The position numbers and the translations under genes are program-made. A stretch of 64,000 nt of DNA from Auanema rhodensis. Taxonomy: Eukaryota > Nematoda > Chromadorea > Rhabditida > Rhabditidae. The notes below the pieces were generated by a model. It was not told where the DNA came from. It saw nothing but the letters and a program-made list of their open reading frames with translations, and made no database searches. This document shows, piece by piece, positions 11,233 through 22,454 of this stretch; the first letter of the stretch is position 1; each line of letters begins with the position of its first letter. The stretch is taken from positions 1,860,001 to 1,924,000 of the forward strand of contig OZ059894.1 of the NCBI GenBank assembly GCA_964057225.1, in the 5' to 3' direction.

Positions 11233-14040
11233 AAAGTAGATGTTTTTAGATTCCTTTTTTTAAGGCAAAGACGATGGACAATGTTATTCAACGAAAAAAT
11301 CAATTCTTCAGGGTGAAAATCGAGGATATAAGTGTGAACTTATATCAGTTGATATCTCGGTGCATTTTTAAGCTAGCGCAAATCTGATAACACAGATCGA
11401 CGCAGCTTGAGAATCCGCATCGAATGCACTATACTACATTGAGGAACGCTTAATACAAAAATTAGTTATGATCGTTTGAAAAATGATGCATTAGTGTATG
11501 TTGAGTTTCCATGTACACTCAACATAGCTTCCAAAAACATTTTGACAAAAATTTTTTCGAAAAATTTCAAAATAATTTAGCAGAAAGTAGATGTTTTTAG
11601 ATTCCTTTTTTTAAGGCAAAGACGATGGACAATGTTATTCAACGGAAAAATTAATTCTTCAGGGTGAAAATCGAGGATATAAGTGTTAACTTATATCAGT
11701 TGATATCTCGGTGCATTTTTAAGCTAGCGCAAATTTGATAACACAGATCGACGCAGCTTGAAAATCCGCATCGAATGCACTATACTACATTGAGGAACGC
11801 TTAATACAAAAATTAGTTATGATCGTTTGAAAAATGATGCATTAGTGTATGTTGAGTTTCCATGTACACTCAACATAGCTTCCAAAAACATTTTGACAAA
11901 AATTTTTTCGAAAAATTTCAAAATAATTTAGCAGAAAGTAGATGTTTTTAGATTCCTTTTTTTAAGGCAAAGACGATGGACAATGTTATTCAACGAAAAA
12001 ATTAATTCTTCAGGGTGAAAATCGAGGATATAAGTGTGAACTTATATCAGTTGATATCTCGGTGCATTTTTAAGCTAGCGCAAATCTGATAACACAGATC
12101 GACGCAGCTTGAAAATCCGCATCGAATGCACTATACTACATTGAGGAACGCTTAATACAAAAATTAGTTATGATCGTTTGAAAAATGATGCATTAGTGTA
12201 TGTTGAGTTTCCATGTACACTCAACATAGCTTCCAAAAACATTTTGACAAAAATTTTTTCGAAAAATTTCAAAATAATTTAGCAGAAAGTAGATGTTTTT
12301 AGATTCCTTTTTTTAAGGCAAAGACGATGGACAATGTTATTCAACGGAAAAATTAATTCTTCAGGGTGAGAATCGAAGATATAAGTGTTAACTTATATCA
12401 GTTGATATCTCGGTGCATTTTTAAGCTAGCGCAAATTTGATAACACAGATCGACGCAGCTTGAAAATCCGCATCGAATGCACTATACTACATTGAGGAAC
12501 GCTTAATACAAAAATTAGTTATGATCGTTTGAAAAATGATGCATTAGTGTATGTTGAGTTTCCATGTACACTCAACATAGCTTCCAACAACATTTTGACA
12601 AAAATTTTTTCGAAAAATTTCAAAATAATTTAGCAGAAAGTAGATGTTTTTAGATTCCTTTTTTTAAGGCAAAGACGATGGACAATGTTATTCAACGAAA
12701 AAATTAATTCTTCAGGGTGAAAATCGAGGATATAAGTGTGAACTTATATCAGTTGATATCTCGGTGCATTTTTAAGCTAGCGCAAATCTGATAACACAGA
12801 TCGACGCAGCTTGAAAATCCGCATCGAATGCACTATACTACATTGAGGAACGCTTGATACAAAAATTAGTTATTATCGTTTGAAAAATGATGCATTAGTG
12901 TATGTTGAGTTTCCATGTACACTCAACATAGCTTCCAAAAACATTTTGACAAAAATTTTTTCGAAAAATTTCAAAATAATTTAGCAGAAAGTAGATGTTT
13001 TTAGATTCCTTTTTTTAAGGCAAAGACGACGGACAATGTTATTCAACGAAAAAATTAATTCTTCAGGGTGAAAATCGAGGATATAAGTGTGAACTTATAT
13101 CAGTTGATATCTCGGTGCATTTTTAAGCTAGCGCAAATCTGATAACACAGATCGACGCAGCTTGAAAATCCGCATCGAATGCACTATACTACATTGAGGA
13201 ACGCTTAATACAAAAATTAGTTATGATCGTTTGAAAAATGATGCATTAGTGTATGTTGAGTTTCCATGTACACTCAACATAGCTTCCAAAAACATTTTGA
13301 CAAAAATTTTTTCGAAAAATTTCAAAATAATTTAGCAGAAAGTAGATGTTTTTAGATTCCTTTTTTTAAGGCAAAGACGATGGACAATGTTATTCAACGA
13401 AAAAATTAATTCTTCAGGGTGAAAATCGAGGATATAAGTGTGAACTTATATCAGTTGATATCTCGGTGCATTTTTAAGCTAGCGCAAATCTGATAACACA
13501 GATCGACGCAGCTTGAAAATCCGCATCGAATGCACTATACTACATTGAGGAACGCTTAATACAAAAATTAGTTATGATTGTTTGAAAAATGATGCATTAG
13601 TGTATGTTGAGTTTCCATGTACACTCAACATAGCTTCCAAAAACATTTTGACAAAAATTTTTTCGAAAAATTTCAAAATAATTTAGCAGAAAGTAGATGT
13701 TTTTAGATTCCTTTTTTTAAGGCAAAGACGATGGACAATGTTATTCAACTAAAAAATTAATTCTTCAGGGTGAAAATCGAGGATATAAGTGTGAACTTAT
13801 ATCAGTTGATATCTCGGTGCATTTTTAAGCTAGCGCAAATCTGATAACACAGATCGACGCAGCTTGAAAATCCGCATCGAATGCACTATACTACTTTGAG
13901 AAACGCTTAATACAAAAATTAGTTATGATCGTTTGAAAAATGATGCATTAGTGTATGTTGAGTTTCCATGTACACTCAACATAGCTTCCAAAAACATTTT
14001 GACAAAATTTTTTTCGAAAAATTTCAAAATAATTTAGCAG
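11233..14040. repeat. 8-unit higher-order block, copy 2
   Basis: Units 33-40 repeat the series at 6670-9477 in the same order, including the rare p303 C unit (12286), the p220 G/p238 T unit (12637) and the p241 T unit (13339). Private differences are p319 A in the unit starting 12637 and CAACT at the G of p61 in the unit starting 13690. Confidence 0.92.
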
Positions 14041-15444
14041 AAAGTAGATGTTTTTAGATTCCTTTTTTTAAGGCAAAGACGACGGACAATGTTATTCAAC
14101 GAAAAAATTAATTCTTCAGGGTGAAAATCGAGGATATAAGTGTGAACTTATATCAGTTGATATCTCGGTGCATTTTTAAGCTAGCGCAAATCTGATAACA
14201 CAGATCGACGCAGCTTGAAAATCCGCATCGAATGCACTATACTACATTGAGGAACGCTTAATACAAAAATTAGTTATGATTGTTTGAAAAATGATGCATT
14301 AGTGTATGTTGAGTTTCCATGTACACTCAACATAGCTTCCAAAAACATTTTGACAAAAATTTTTTCGAAAAATTTCAAAATAATTTAGCAGAAAGTAGAT
14401 GTTTTTAGATTCCTTTTTTTAAGGCAAAGACGATGGACAATGTTATTCAACGAAAAAATTAATTCTTCAGGGTGAAAATCGAGGATATAAGTGTGAACTT
14501 ATATCAGTTGATATCTCGGTGCATTTTTAAGCTAGCGCAAATCTGATAACACAGATCGACGCAGCTTGAAAATCCGCATCGAATGCACTATACTACTTTG
14601 AGAAACGCTTAATACAAAAATTAGTTATGATCGTTTGAAAAATGATGCATTAGTGTATGTTGAGTTTCCATGTACACTCAACATAGCTTCCAAAAACATT
14701 TTGACAAAATTTTTTTCGAAAAATTTCAAAATAATTTAGCAGAAAGTAGATGTTTTTAGATTCCTTTTTTTAAGGCAAAGACGACGGACAATGTTATTCA
14801 ACGAAAAAATTAATTCTTCAGGGTGAAAATCGAGGATATAAGTGTGAACTTATATCAGTTGATATCTCGGTGCATTTTTAAGCTAGCGCAAATCTGATAA
14901 CACAGATCGACGCAGCTTGAAAATCCGCATCGAATGCACTATACTACATTGAGGAACGCTTAATACAAAAATTAGTTATGATTGTTTGAAAAATGATGCA
15001 TTAGTGTATGTTGAGTTTCCATGTACACTCAACATAGCTTCCAAAAACATTTTGACAAAAATTTTTTCGAAAAATTTCAAAATAATTTAGCAGAAAGTAG
15101 ATGTTTTTAGATTCCTTTTTTTAAGGCAAAGACGATGGACAATGTTATTCAACGAAAAAATTAATTCTTCAGGGTGAAAATCGAGGATATAAGTGTGAAC
15201 TTATATCAGTTGATATCTCGGTGCATTTTTAAGCTAGCGCAAATCTGATAACACAGATCGACGCAGCTTGAAAATCCGCATCGAATGCACTATACTACAT
15301 TGAGGAACGCTTAATACAAAAATTAGTTATGATTGTTTGAAAAATGATGCATTAGTGTATGTTGAGTTTCCATGTACACTCAACATAGCTTCCAAAAACA
15401 TTTTGACAAAAATTTTTTCGAAAAATTTCAAAATAATTTAGCAG
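14041..15444. repeat. Type C (p241 T) and type T units, irregular dimers
   Basis: Units 41-44: type C with p241 T (14041), type T (14392), type C with p241 T (14743), then a p43 T unit that also has p241 T (15094). The p241 T change removes the CpG of GATCG. It is a marker of the region 8.8-18.6 kb and I do not see it elsewhere. Confidence 0.88.
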
Positions 15445-16848
15445 AAAGTAGATGTTTTTAGATTCCTTTTTTTAAGGCAAAGACGATGGACAATGTTATT
15501 CAACGAAAAAATTAATTCTTCAGGGTGAAAATCGAGGATATAAGTGTGAACTTATATCAGTTGATATCTCGGTGCATTTTTAAGCTAGCGCAAATCTGAT
15601 AACACAGATCGACGCAGCTTGAAAATCCGCATCGAATGCACTATACTACTTTGAGAAACGCTTAATACAAAAATTAGTTATGATCGTTTGAAAAATGATG
15701 CATTAGTGTATGTTGAGTTTCCATGTACACTCAACATAGCTTCCAAAAACATTTTGACAAAATTTTTTTCGAAAAATTTCAAAATAATTTAGCAGAAAGT
15801 AGATGTTTTTAGATTCCTTTTTTTAAGGCAAAGACGACGGACAATGTTATTCAACGAAAAAATTAATTCTTCAGGGTGAAAATCGAGGATATAAGTGTGA
15901 ACTTATATCAGTTGATATCTCGGTGCATTTTTAAGCTAGCGCAAATCTGATAACACAGATCGACGCAGCTTGAAAATCCGCATCGAATGCACTATACTAC
16001 ATTGAGGAACGCTTAATACAAAAATTAGTTATGATCGTTTGAAAAATGATGCATTAGTGTATGTTGAGTTTCCATGTACACTCAACATAGCTTCCAAAAA
16101 CATTTTGACAAAAATTTTTTCGAAAAATTTCAAAATAATTTAGCAGAAAGTAGATGTTTTTAGATTCCTTTTTTTAAGGCAAAGACGATGGACAATGTTA
16201 TTCAACGAAAAAATTAATTCTTCAGGGTGAAAATCGAGGATATAAGTGTGAACTTATATCAGTTGATATCTCGGTGCATTTTTAAGCTAGCGCAAATCTG
16301 ATAACACAGATCGACGCAGCTTGAAAATCCGCATCGAATGCACTATACTACATTGAGGAACGCTTAATACAAAAATTAGTTATGATCGTTTGAAAAATGA
16401 TGCATTAGTGTATGTTGAGTTTCCATGTACACTCAACATAGCTTCCAAAAACATTTTGACAAAAATTTTTTCGAAAATTTTCAAAATAATTTAGCAGAAA
16501 GTAGATGTTTTTAGATTCCTTTTTTTAAGGCAAAGACGATGGACATTGTTATTCAACGAAAAAATTAATTCTTCAGGGTGAAAATCGAGGATATAAGTGT
16601 GAACTTATATCAGTTGATATCTCGGTGCATTTTTAAGCTAGCGCAAATCTGATAACACAGATGGACGCAGCTTGAAAATCCGCATCGAATGCACTATACT
16701 ACATTGAGGAACGCTTAATACAAAAATTAGTTATGATCGTTTGAAATATGATGCATTAGTGTATGTTGAGTTTCCATGTACACTCAACATAGCTTCCAAA
16801 AACATTTTGACAAAAATTTTTTCGAAAAATTTCAAAATAATTTAGCAG
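15445..16848. repeat. 4-unit higher-order block, copy 1
   Basis: Units 45-48: type T; type C with p241 C; a unit with p332 T (CGAAAATTTTC); and a unit with p49 T, GATGGACGC in place of GATCGACGC, and GAAATATG. The same four units recur at 18604-20007, offset 9 units (3159 bp). I see no difference between the two 1404-bp copies. Confidence 0.92.
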
Positions 16849-18603
16849 AAAGTAGATGTTTTTAGATTCCTTTTTTTAAGGCAAAGACGATGGACATTGT
16901 TATTCAACGAAAAAATTAACTCTTCAGGGTGAAAATCGAGGATATAAGTGTGAACTTATATCAGTTGATATCTCGGTGCATTTTTAAGCTAGCGCAAATC
17001 TGATAACACAGATCGACGCAGCTTGAAAATCCGCATCGAATGCACTATACTACATTGAGGAACGCTTAATACAAAAATTAGTTATGATCGTTTGAAAAAT
17101 GATGCATTAGTGTATGTTGAGTTTCCATGTACACTCAACATAGCTTCCAAAAACATTTTGACAAAAATTTTTTCGAAAAATTTCAAAATAATTTAGCAGA
17201 AAGTAGATGTTTTTAGATTCCTTTTTTTAAGGCAAAGACGATGGACAATGTTATTCAACGAAAAAATTAATTCTTCAGGGTGAAAATCGAGGATATAAGT
17301 GTGAACTTATATCAGTTGATATCTCGGTGCATTTTTAAGCTAGCGCAAATCTGATAACACAGATCGACGCAGCTTGAAAATCCGCATCGAATGCACTATA
17401 CTACTTTGAGAAACGCTTAATACAAAAATTAGTTATGATCGTTTGAAAAATGATGCATTAGTGTATGTTGAGTTTCCATGTACACTCAACATAGCTTCCA
17501 AAAACATTTTGACAAAATTTTTTTCGAAAAATTTCAAAATAATTTAGCAGAAAGTAGATGTTTTTAGATTCCTTTTTTTAAGGCAAAGACGACGGACAAT
17601 GTTATTCAACGAAAAAATTAATTCTTCAGGGTGAAAATCGAGGATATAAGTGTGAACTTATATCAGTTGATATCTCGGTGCATTTTTAAGCTAGCGCAAA
17701 TCTGATAACACAGATCGACGCAGCTTGAAAATCCGCATCGAATGCACTATACTACATTGAGGAACGCTTAATACAAAAATTAGTTATGATTGTTTGAAAA
17801 ATGATGCATTAGTGTATGTTGAGTTTCCATGTACACTCAACATAGCTTCCAAAAACATTTTGACAAAAATTTTTTCGAAAAATTTCAAAATAATTTAGCA
17901 GAAAGTAGATGTTTTTAGATTCCTTTTTTTAAGGCAAAGACGATGGACAATGTTATTCAACGAAAAAATTAATTCTTCAGGGTGAAAATCGAGGATATAA
18001 GTGTGAACTTATATCAGTTGATATCTCGGTGCATTTTTAAGCTAGCGCAAATCTGATAACACAGATCGACGCAGCTTGAAAATCCGCATCGAATGCACTA
18101 TACTACTTTGAGAAACGCTTAATACAAAAATTAGTTATGATCGTTTGAAAAATGATGCATTAGTGTATGTTGAGTTTCCATGTACACTCAACATAGCTTC
18201 CAAAAACATTTTGACAAAATTTTTTTCGAAAAATTTCAAAATAATTTAGCAGAAAGTAGATGTTTTTAGATTCCTTTTTTTAAGGCAAAGACGACGGACA
18301 ATGTTATTCAACGAAAAAATTAATTCTTCAGGGTGAAAATCGAGGATATAAGTGTGAACTTATATCAGTTGATATCTCGGTGCATTTTTAAGCTAGCGCA
18401 AATCTGATAACACAGATCGACGCAGCTTGAAAATCCGCATCGAATGCACTATACTACATTGAGGAACGCTTAATACAAAAATTAGTTATGATTGTTTGAA
18501 AAATGATGCATTAGTGTATGTTGAGTTTCCATGTACACTCAACATAGCTTCCAAAAACATTTTGACAAAAATTTTTTCGAAAAATTTCAAAATAATTTAG
18601 CAG
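16849..18603. repeat. Spacer units between the two 4-unit blocks
   Basis: Unit 49 carries p49 T and a private AATTAACTC. Units 50-53 are two 702-bp dimers of type T followed by type C with p241 T (17200-17901 and 17902-18603), which I read as identical to each other. Confidence 0.88.
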
Positions 18604-20007
18604 AAAGTAGATGTTTTTAGATTCCTTTTTTTAAGGCAAAGACGATGGACAATGTTATTCAACGAAAAAATTAATTCTTCAGGGTGAAAATCGAGGATAT
18701 AAGTGTGAACTTATATCAGTTGATATCTCGGTGCATTTTTAAGCTAGCGCAAATCTGATAACACAGATCGACGCAGCTTGAAAATCCGCATCGAATGCAC
18801 TATACTACTTTGAGAAACGCTTAATACAAAAATTAGTTATGATCGTTTGAAAAATGATGCATTAGTGTATGTTGAGTTTCCATGTACACTCAACATAGCT
18901 TCCAAAAACATTTTGACAAAATTTTTTTCGAAAAATTTCAAAATAATTTAGCAGAAAGTAGATGTTTTTAGATTCCTTTTTTTAAGGCAAAGACGACGGA
19001 CAATGTTATTCAACGAAAAAATTAATTCTTCAGGGTGAAAATCGAGGATATAAGTGTGAACTTATATCAGTTGATATCTCGGTGCATTTTTAAGCTAGCG
19101 CAAATCTGATAACACAGATCGACGCAGCTTGAAAATCCGCATCGAATGCACTATACTACATTGAGGAACGCTTAATACAAAAATTAGTTATGATCGTTTG
19201 AAAAATGATGCATTAGTGTATGTTGAGTTTCCATGTACACTCAACATAGCTTCCAAAAACATTTTGACAAAAATTTTTTCGAAAAATTTCAAAATAATTT
19301 AGCAGAAAGTAGATGTTTTTAGATTCCTTTTTTTAAGGCAAAGACGATGGACAATGTTATTCAACGAAAAAATTAATTCTTCAGGGTGAAAATCGAGGAT
19401 ATAAGTGTGAACTTATATCAGTTGATATCTCGGTGCATTTTTAAGCTAGCGCAAATCTGATAACACAGATCGACGCAGCTTGAAAATCCGCATCGAATGC
19501 ACTATACTACATTGAGGAACGCTTAATACAAAAATTAGTTATGATCGTTTGAAAAATGATGCATTAGTGTATGTTGAGTTTCCATGTACACTCAACATAG
19601 CTTCCAAAAACATTTTGACAAAAATTTTTTCGAAAATTTTCAAAATAATTTAGCAGAAAGTAGATGTTTTTAGATTCCTTTTTTTAAGGCAAAGACGATG
19701 GACATTGTTATTCAACGAAAAAATTAATTCTTCAGGGTGAAAATCGAGGATATAAGTGTGAACTTATATCAGTTGATATCTCGGTGCATTTTTAAGCTAG
19801 CGCAAATCTGATAACACAGATGGACGCAGCTTGAAAATCCGCATCGAATGCACTATACTACATTGAGGAACGCTTAATACAAAAATTAGTTATGATCGTT
19901 TGAAATATGATGCATTAGTGTATGTTGAGTTTCCATGTACACTCAACATAGCTTCCAAAAACATTTTGACAAAAATTTTTTCGAAAAATTTCAAAATAAT
20001 TTAGCAG
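18604..20007. repeat. 4-unit higher-order block, copy 2
   Basis: Units 54-57 match units 45-48 (15445-16848) at all diagnostic positions, including the rare GATGGACGC and GAAATATG changes in the last unit. Two identical 1.4-kb blocks 3.2 kb apart point to a recent duplication of 9 units. Confidence 0.92.
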
Positions 20008-21762
20008 AAAGTAGATGTTTTTAGATTCCTTTTTTTAAGGCAAAGACGATGGACAATATTATTCAACGAAAAAATTAATTCTTCAGGGTGAAAATCGAGG
20101 ATATAAGTGTGAACTTATATCAGTTGATATCTCGGTGCATTTTTAAGCTAGCGCAAATTTGATAACACAGATCGACGCAGCTTGAAAATCCGCATCGAAT
20201 GCACTATACTACATTGAGGAACGCTTAATACAAAAATTAGTTATGATCGTTTGAAAAATGATGCATTAGTGTATGTTGAGTTTCCATGTACACTCAACAT
20301 AGCTTCCAAAAACATTTTGACAAAAATTTTTTCGAAAAATTTCAAAATAATTTAGCAGAAAGTAGATGTTTTTAGATTCCTTTTTTTAAGGCAAAGACGA
20401 TGGACAATGTTATTCAACGAAAAAATTAATTCTTCAGGGTGAAAATCGAGGATATAAGTGTGAACTTATATCAGTTGATATCTCGGTGCATTTTTAAGCT
20501 AGCGCAAATCTGATAACACAGATCGACGCAGCTTGAAAATCCGCATCGAATGCACTATACTACTTTGAGAAACGCTTAATACAAAAATTAGTTATGATCG
20601 TTTGAAAAATGATGCATTAGTGTATGTTGAGTTTCCATGTACACTCAACATAGCTTCCAAAAACATTTTGACAAAAATTTTTTCGAAAATTTTCAAAATA
20701 ATTTAGCAGAAAGTAGATGTTTTTAGATTCCTTTTTTTAAGGCAAAGACGATGGACATTGTTATTCAACGAAAAAATTAATTCTTCAGGGTGAAAATCGA
20801 GGATATAAGTGTGAACTTATATCAGTTGATATCTCGGTGCATTTTTAAGCTAGCGCAAATCTGATAACACAGATGGACGCAGCTTGAAAATCCGCATCGA
20901 ATGCACTATACTACATTGAGGAACGCTTAATACAAAAATTAGTTATGATCGTTTGAAATATGATGCATTAGTGTATGTTGAGTTTCCATGTACACTCAAC
21001 ATAGCTTCCAAAAACATTTTGACAAAAATTTTTTCGAAAAATTTCAAAATAATTTAGCAGAAAGTAGATGTTTTTAGATTCCTTTTTTTAAGGCAAAGAC
21101 GATGGACAATGTTATTCAACGAAAAAATTAATTCTTCAGGGTGAAAATCGAGGATATAAGTGTGAACTTATATCAGTTGATATCTCGGTGCATTTTTAAG
21201 CTAGCGCAAATTTGATAACACAGATCGACGCAGCTTGAAAATCCGCATCGAATGCACTATACTACATTGAGGAACGCTTAATACAAAAATTAGTTATGAT
21301 CGTTTGAAAAATGATGCATTAGTGTATGTTGAGTTTCCATGTACACTCAACATAGCTTCCAAAAACATTTTGACAAAAATTTTTTCGAAAAATTTCAAAA
21401 TAATTTAGCAGAAAGTAGATGTTTTTAGATTCCTTTTTTTAAGGCAAAGACGATGGACAATGTTATTCAACGAAAAAATTAATTCTTCAGGGTGAAAATC
21501 GAGGATATAAGTGTGAACTTATATCAGTTGATATCTCGGTGCATTTTTAAGCTAGCGCAAATCTGATAACACAGATCGACGCAGCTTGAAAATCCGCATC
21601 GAATGCACTATACTACTTTGAGAAACGCTTAATACAAAAATTAGTTATGATCGTTTGAAAAATGATGCATTAGTGTATGTTGAGTTTCCATGTACACTCA
21701 ACATAGCTTCCAAAAACATTTTGACAAAATTTTTTTCAAAAAATTTCAAAATAATTTAGCAG
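20008..21762. repeat. Partial re-copy of the unit 57-58 junction
   Basis: Unit 58 has p152 T and a private GACAATATT. Unit 59 is p206 T/p212 A but has the p332 T tail of unit 47/56, so it is a hybrid. Units 60 and 61 repeat units 57 and 58 (without the private change). Unit 62 is type T with p327 A (TTTTCAAAAAA), the earliest example of that variant, which later recurs after 34 kb. Confidence 0.85.
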
Positions 21763-22160
21763 AAAGTAGATGTTTTTAGATTCCTTTTTTTAAGGCAAAG
21801 ACGACGGACAATGTTATTCAACGAAAAAATTAATTCTTCAGGGTGAAAATCGAGGATATAAGTGTGAACTTATATCAGTTGATATCTCGGTGCATTTTTA
21901 AGCTAGCGCAAATCTGATAACACAGATCGACGCAGCTTGAAAATCCGCATCGAATGCACTATACTACATTGAGGAACGCTTAATACAAAAATTAGTTATG
22001 ATCGTTTGAAAAATGATGCATTAGTGTATGTTGAGTTTCCATGTACACTCAACATAGCTTCCAAAAACATTTTGACAAAAATTTTTTCGAAAAATTTCAA
22101 AATAATTTAGCAGAAAGTAGATGTTTTTAGATTCCTTTTTTTAAGGCAAAGACGATGGAC

Positions 22161-22177
22161 AATGTTATTCAACGAAA
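22161..22177 (-). other. Weak CENP-B-box-like 17-mer (p48-64, reverse strand)
   Basis: On the reverse strand this reads TTTCGTTGAATAACATT. Against the mammalian CENP-B box YTTCGTTGGAARCGGGA the first eight positions agree and the total is 10 of 17. The second essential core CGGG is absent, so binding by a true CENP-B is not predicted. It is listed because it recurs in most units; p61 A and p62 G variants alter its first bases. Confidence 0.15.
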
Positions 22178-22205
22178 AAATTAATTCTTCAGGGTGAAAA
22201 TCGAG

Positions 22206-22227
22206 GATATAAGTGTGAACTTATATC
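22206..22227. repeat. Hairpin 1 in each unit (p93-114)
   Basis: Shown for the reference unit. Arms GATATAAGT and ACTTATATC are perfect complements (9 bp) around the 4-base loop GTGA. In RNA, GUGA is a GNRA-type tetraloop. Variants: p104 T changes only the loop; p107 T turns G-C into G-T (G-U in RNA); p93 A loses the terminal pair; p112 C, p108 A and p110 T break a pair. The motif is present in nearly all 183 units. Confidence 0.8.
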
Positions 22228-22236
22228 AGTTGATAT
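22223..22236. repeat. Overlapping inverted repeat ATATCA-GT-TGATAT (p110-123)
   Basis: Six-base arms around two bases overlap the right arm of hairpin 1, so the two cannot form at once on one strand. The right arm contains a GATATC palindrome. The wider stretch CGAGGATAT (p89-97) can also pair with ATATCTCG (p120-127) with one bulged G, giving a third alternative fold. Confidence 0.65.
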
Positions 22237-22244
22237 CTCGGTGC

Positions 22245-22295
22245 ATTTTTAAGCTAGCGCAAATCTGATAACACAGATCGACGCAGCTTGAAAAT
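22245..22295. repeat. Hairpin 2, compound 51-nt fold (p132-182)
   Basis: Arms from outside in: ATTTTTAAGCT pairs with AGCTTGAAAAT (11 positions with one T-G), then a bulged A, GCG with CGC, a CAA/CGA internal loop, ATCTG with CAGAT, and a 6-base loop ATAACA. This is the strongest fold in the unit. Common variants here often keep pairing: p177 A turns the T-G into T-A, p179 G gives T-G, and p152 T gives T-G in the inner stem. Rare ones break it (ACACGAATCG in units 7 and 9). Confidence 0.78.
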
Positions 22296-22372
22296 CCGCA
22301 TCGAATGCACTATACTACATTGAGGAACGCTTAATACAAAAATTAGTTATGATCGTTTGAAAAATGATGCAT
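22276..22372. repeat. Degenerate internal direct repeat within the unit
   Basis: GATCG, then TTGAAAA, then GCAT occurs twice in each unit in the same order: p163-189 and p238-259, about 70-75 bp apart with different spacers. It may be a trace of an older short repeat from which the unit grew, but the shared words are short and AT-rich, so chance is possible. Confidence 0.3.
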
Positions 22373-22377
22373 TAGTG

Positions 22378-22407
22378 TATGTTGAGTTTCCATGTACACT
22401 CAACATA
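22378..22407. repeat. Hairpin 3 (p265-294)
   Basis: TATGTTGAGT and ACTCAACATA are perfect 10-bp complements around TTCCATGTAC. A competing 6-bp stem AGTGTA/TACACT (p261-266 with p282-287) uses part of the same bases. The p294 T variant, common after 29 kb, loses only the outermost pair. A private T in unit 3 (near 971) disrupts the stem. Confidence 0.8.
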
Positions 22408-22419
22408 GCTTCCAAAAAC

Positions 22420-22454
22420 ATTTTGACAAAAATTTTTTCGAAAAATTTCAAAAT
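22420..22454. repeat. Hairpin 4 and A/T-tract cluster (p307-341)
   Basis: Outer arms ATTTTGA and TCAAAAT enclose the palindrome TTTTTCGAAAAA, extended by AA/TT with one bulged T. The p338 G variant gives a T-G pair; p340 T breaks a pair; p327 A destroys the central CG. Together with the T-runs at p11-15 and p23-29 of the next unit, this makes a dense group of A/T tracts around each unit junction, a likely site of intrinsic DNA curvature. Confidence 0.7.

Noticed and set aside
22207-22213. TATA-box promoter at ATATAAG
   Set aside because: A TATA-like word is expected by chance in 68% A+T DNA. No initiator or other promoter element is evident, and the word is explained by the hairpin arm.
22206-22295. 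tRNA or small structured RNA gene
   Set aside because: The hairpins do not form a cloverleaf, and no A/B-box or anticodon arrangement is visible. The folds are recorded as inverted repeats instead.
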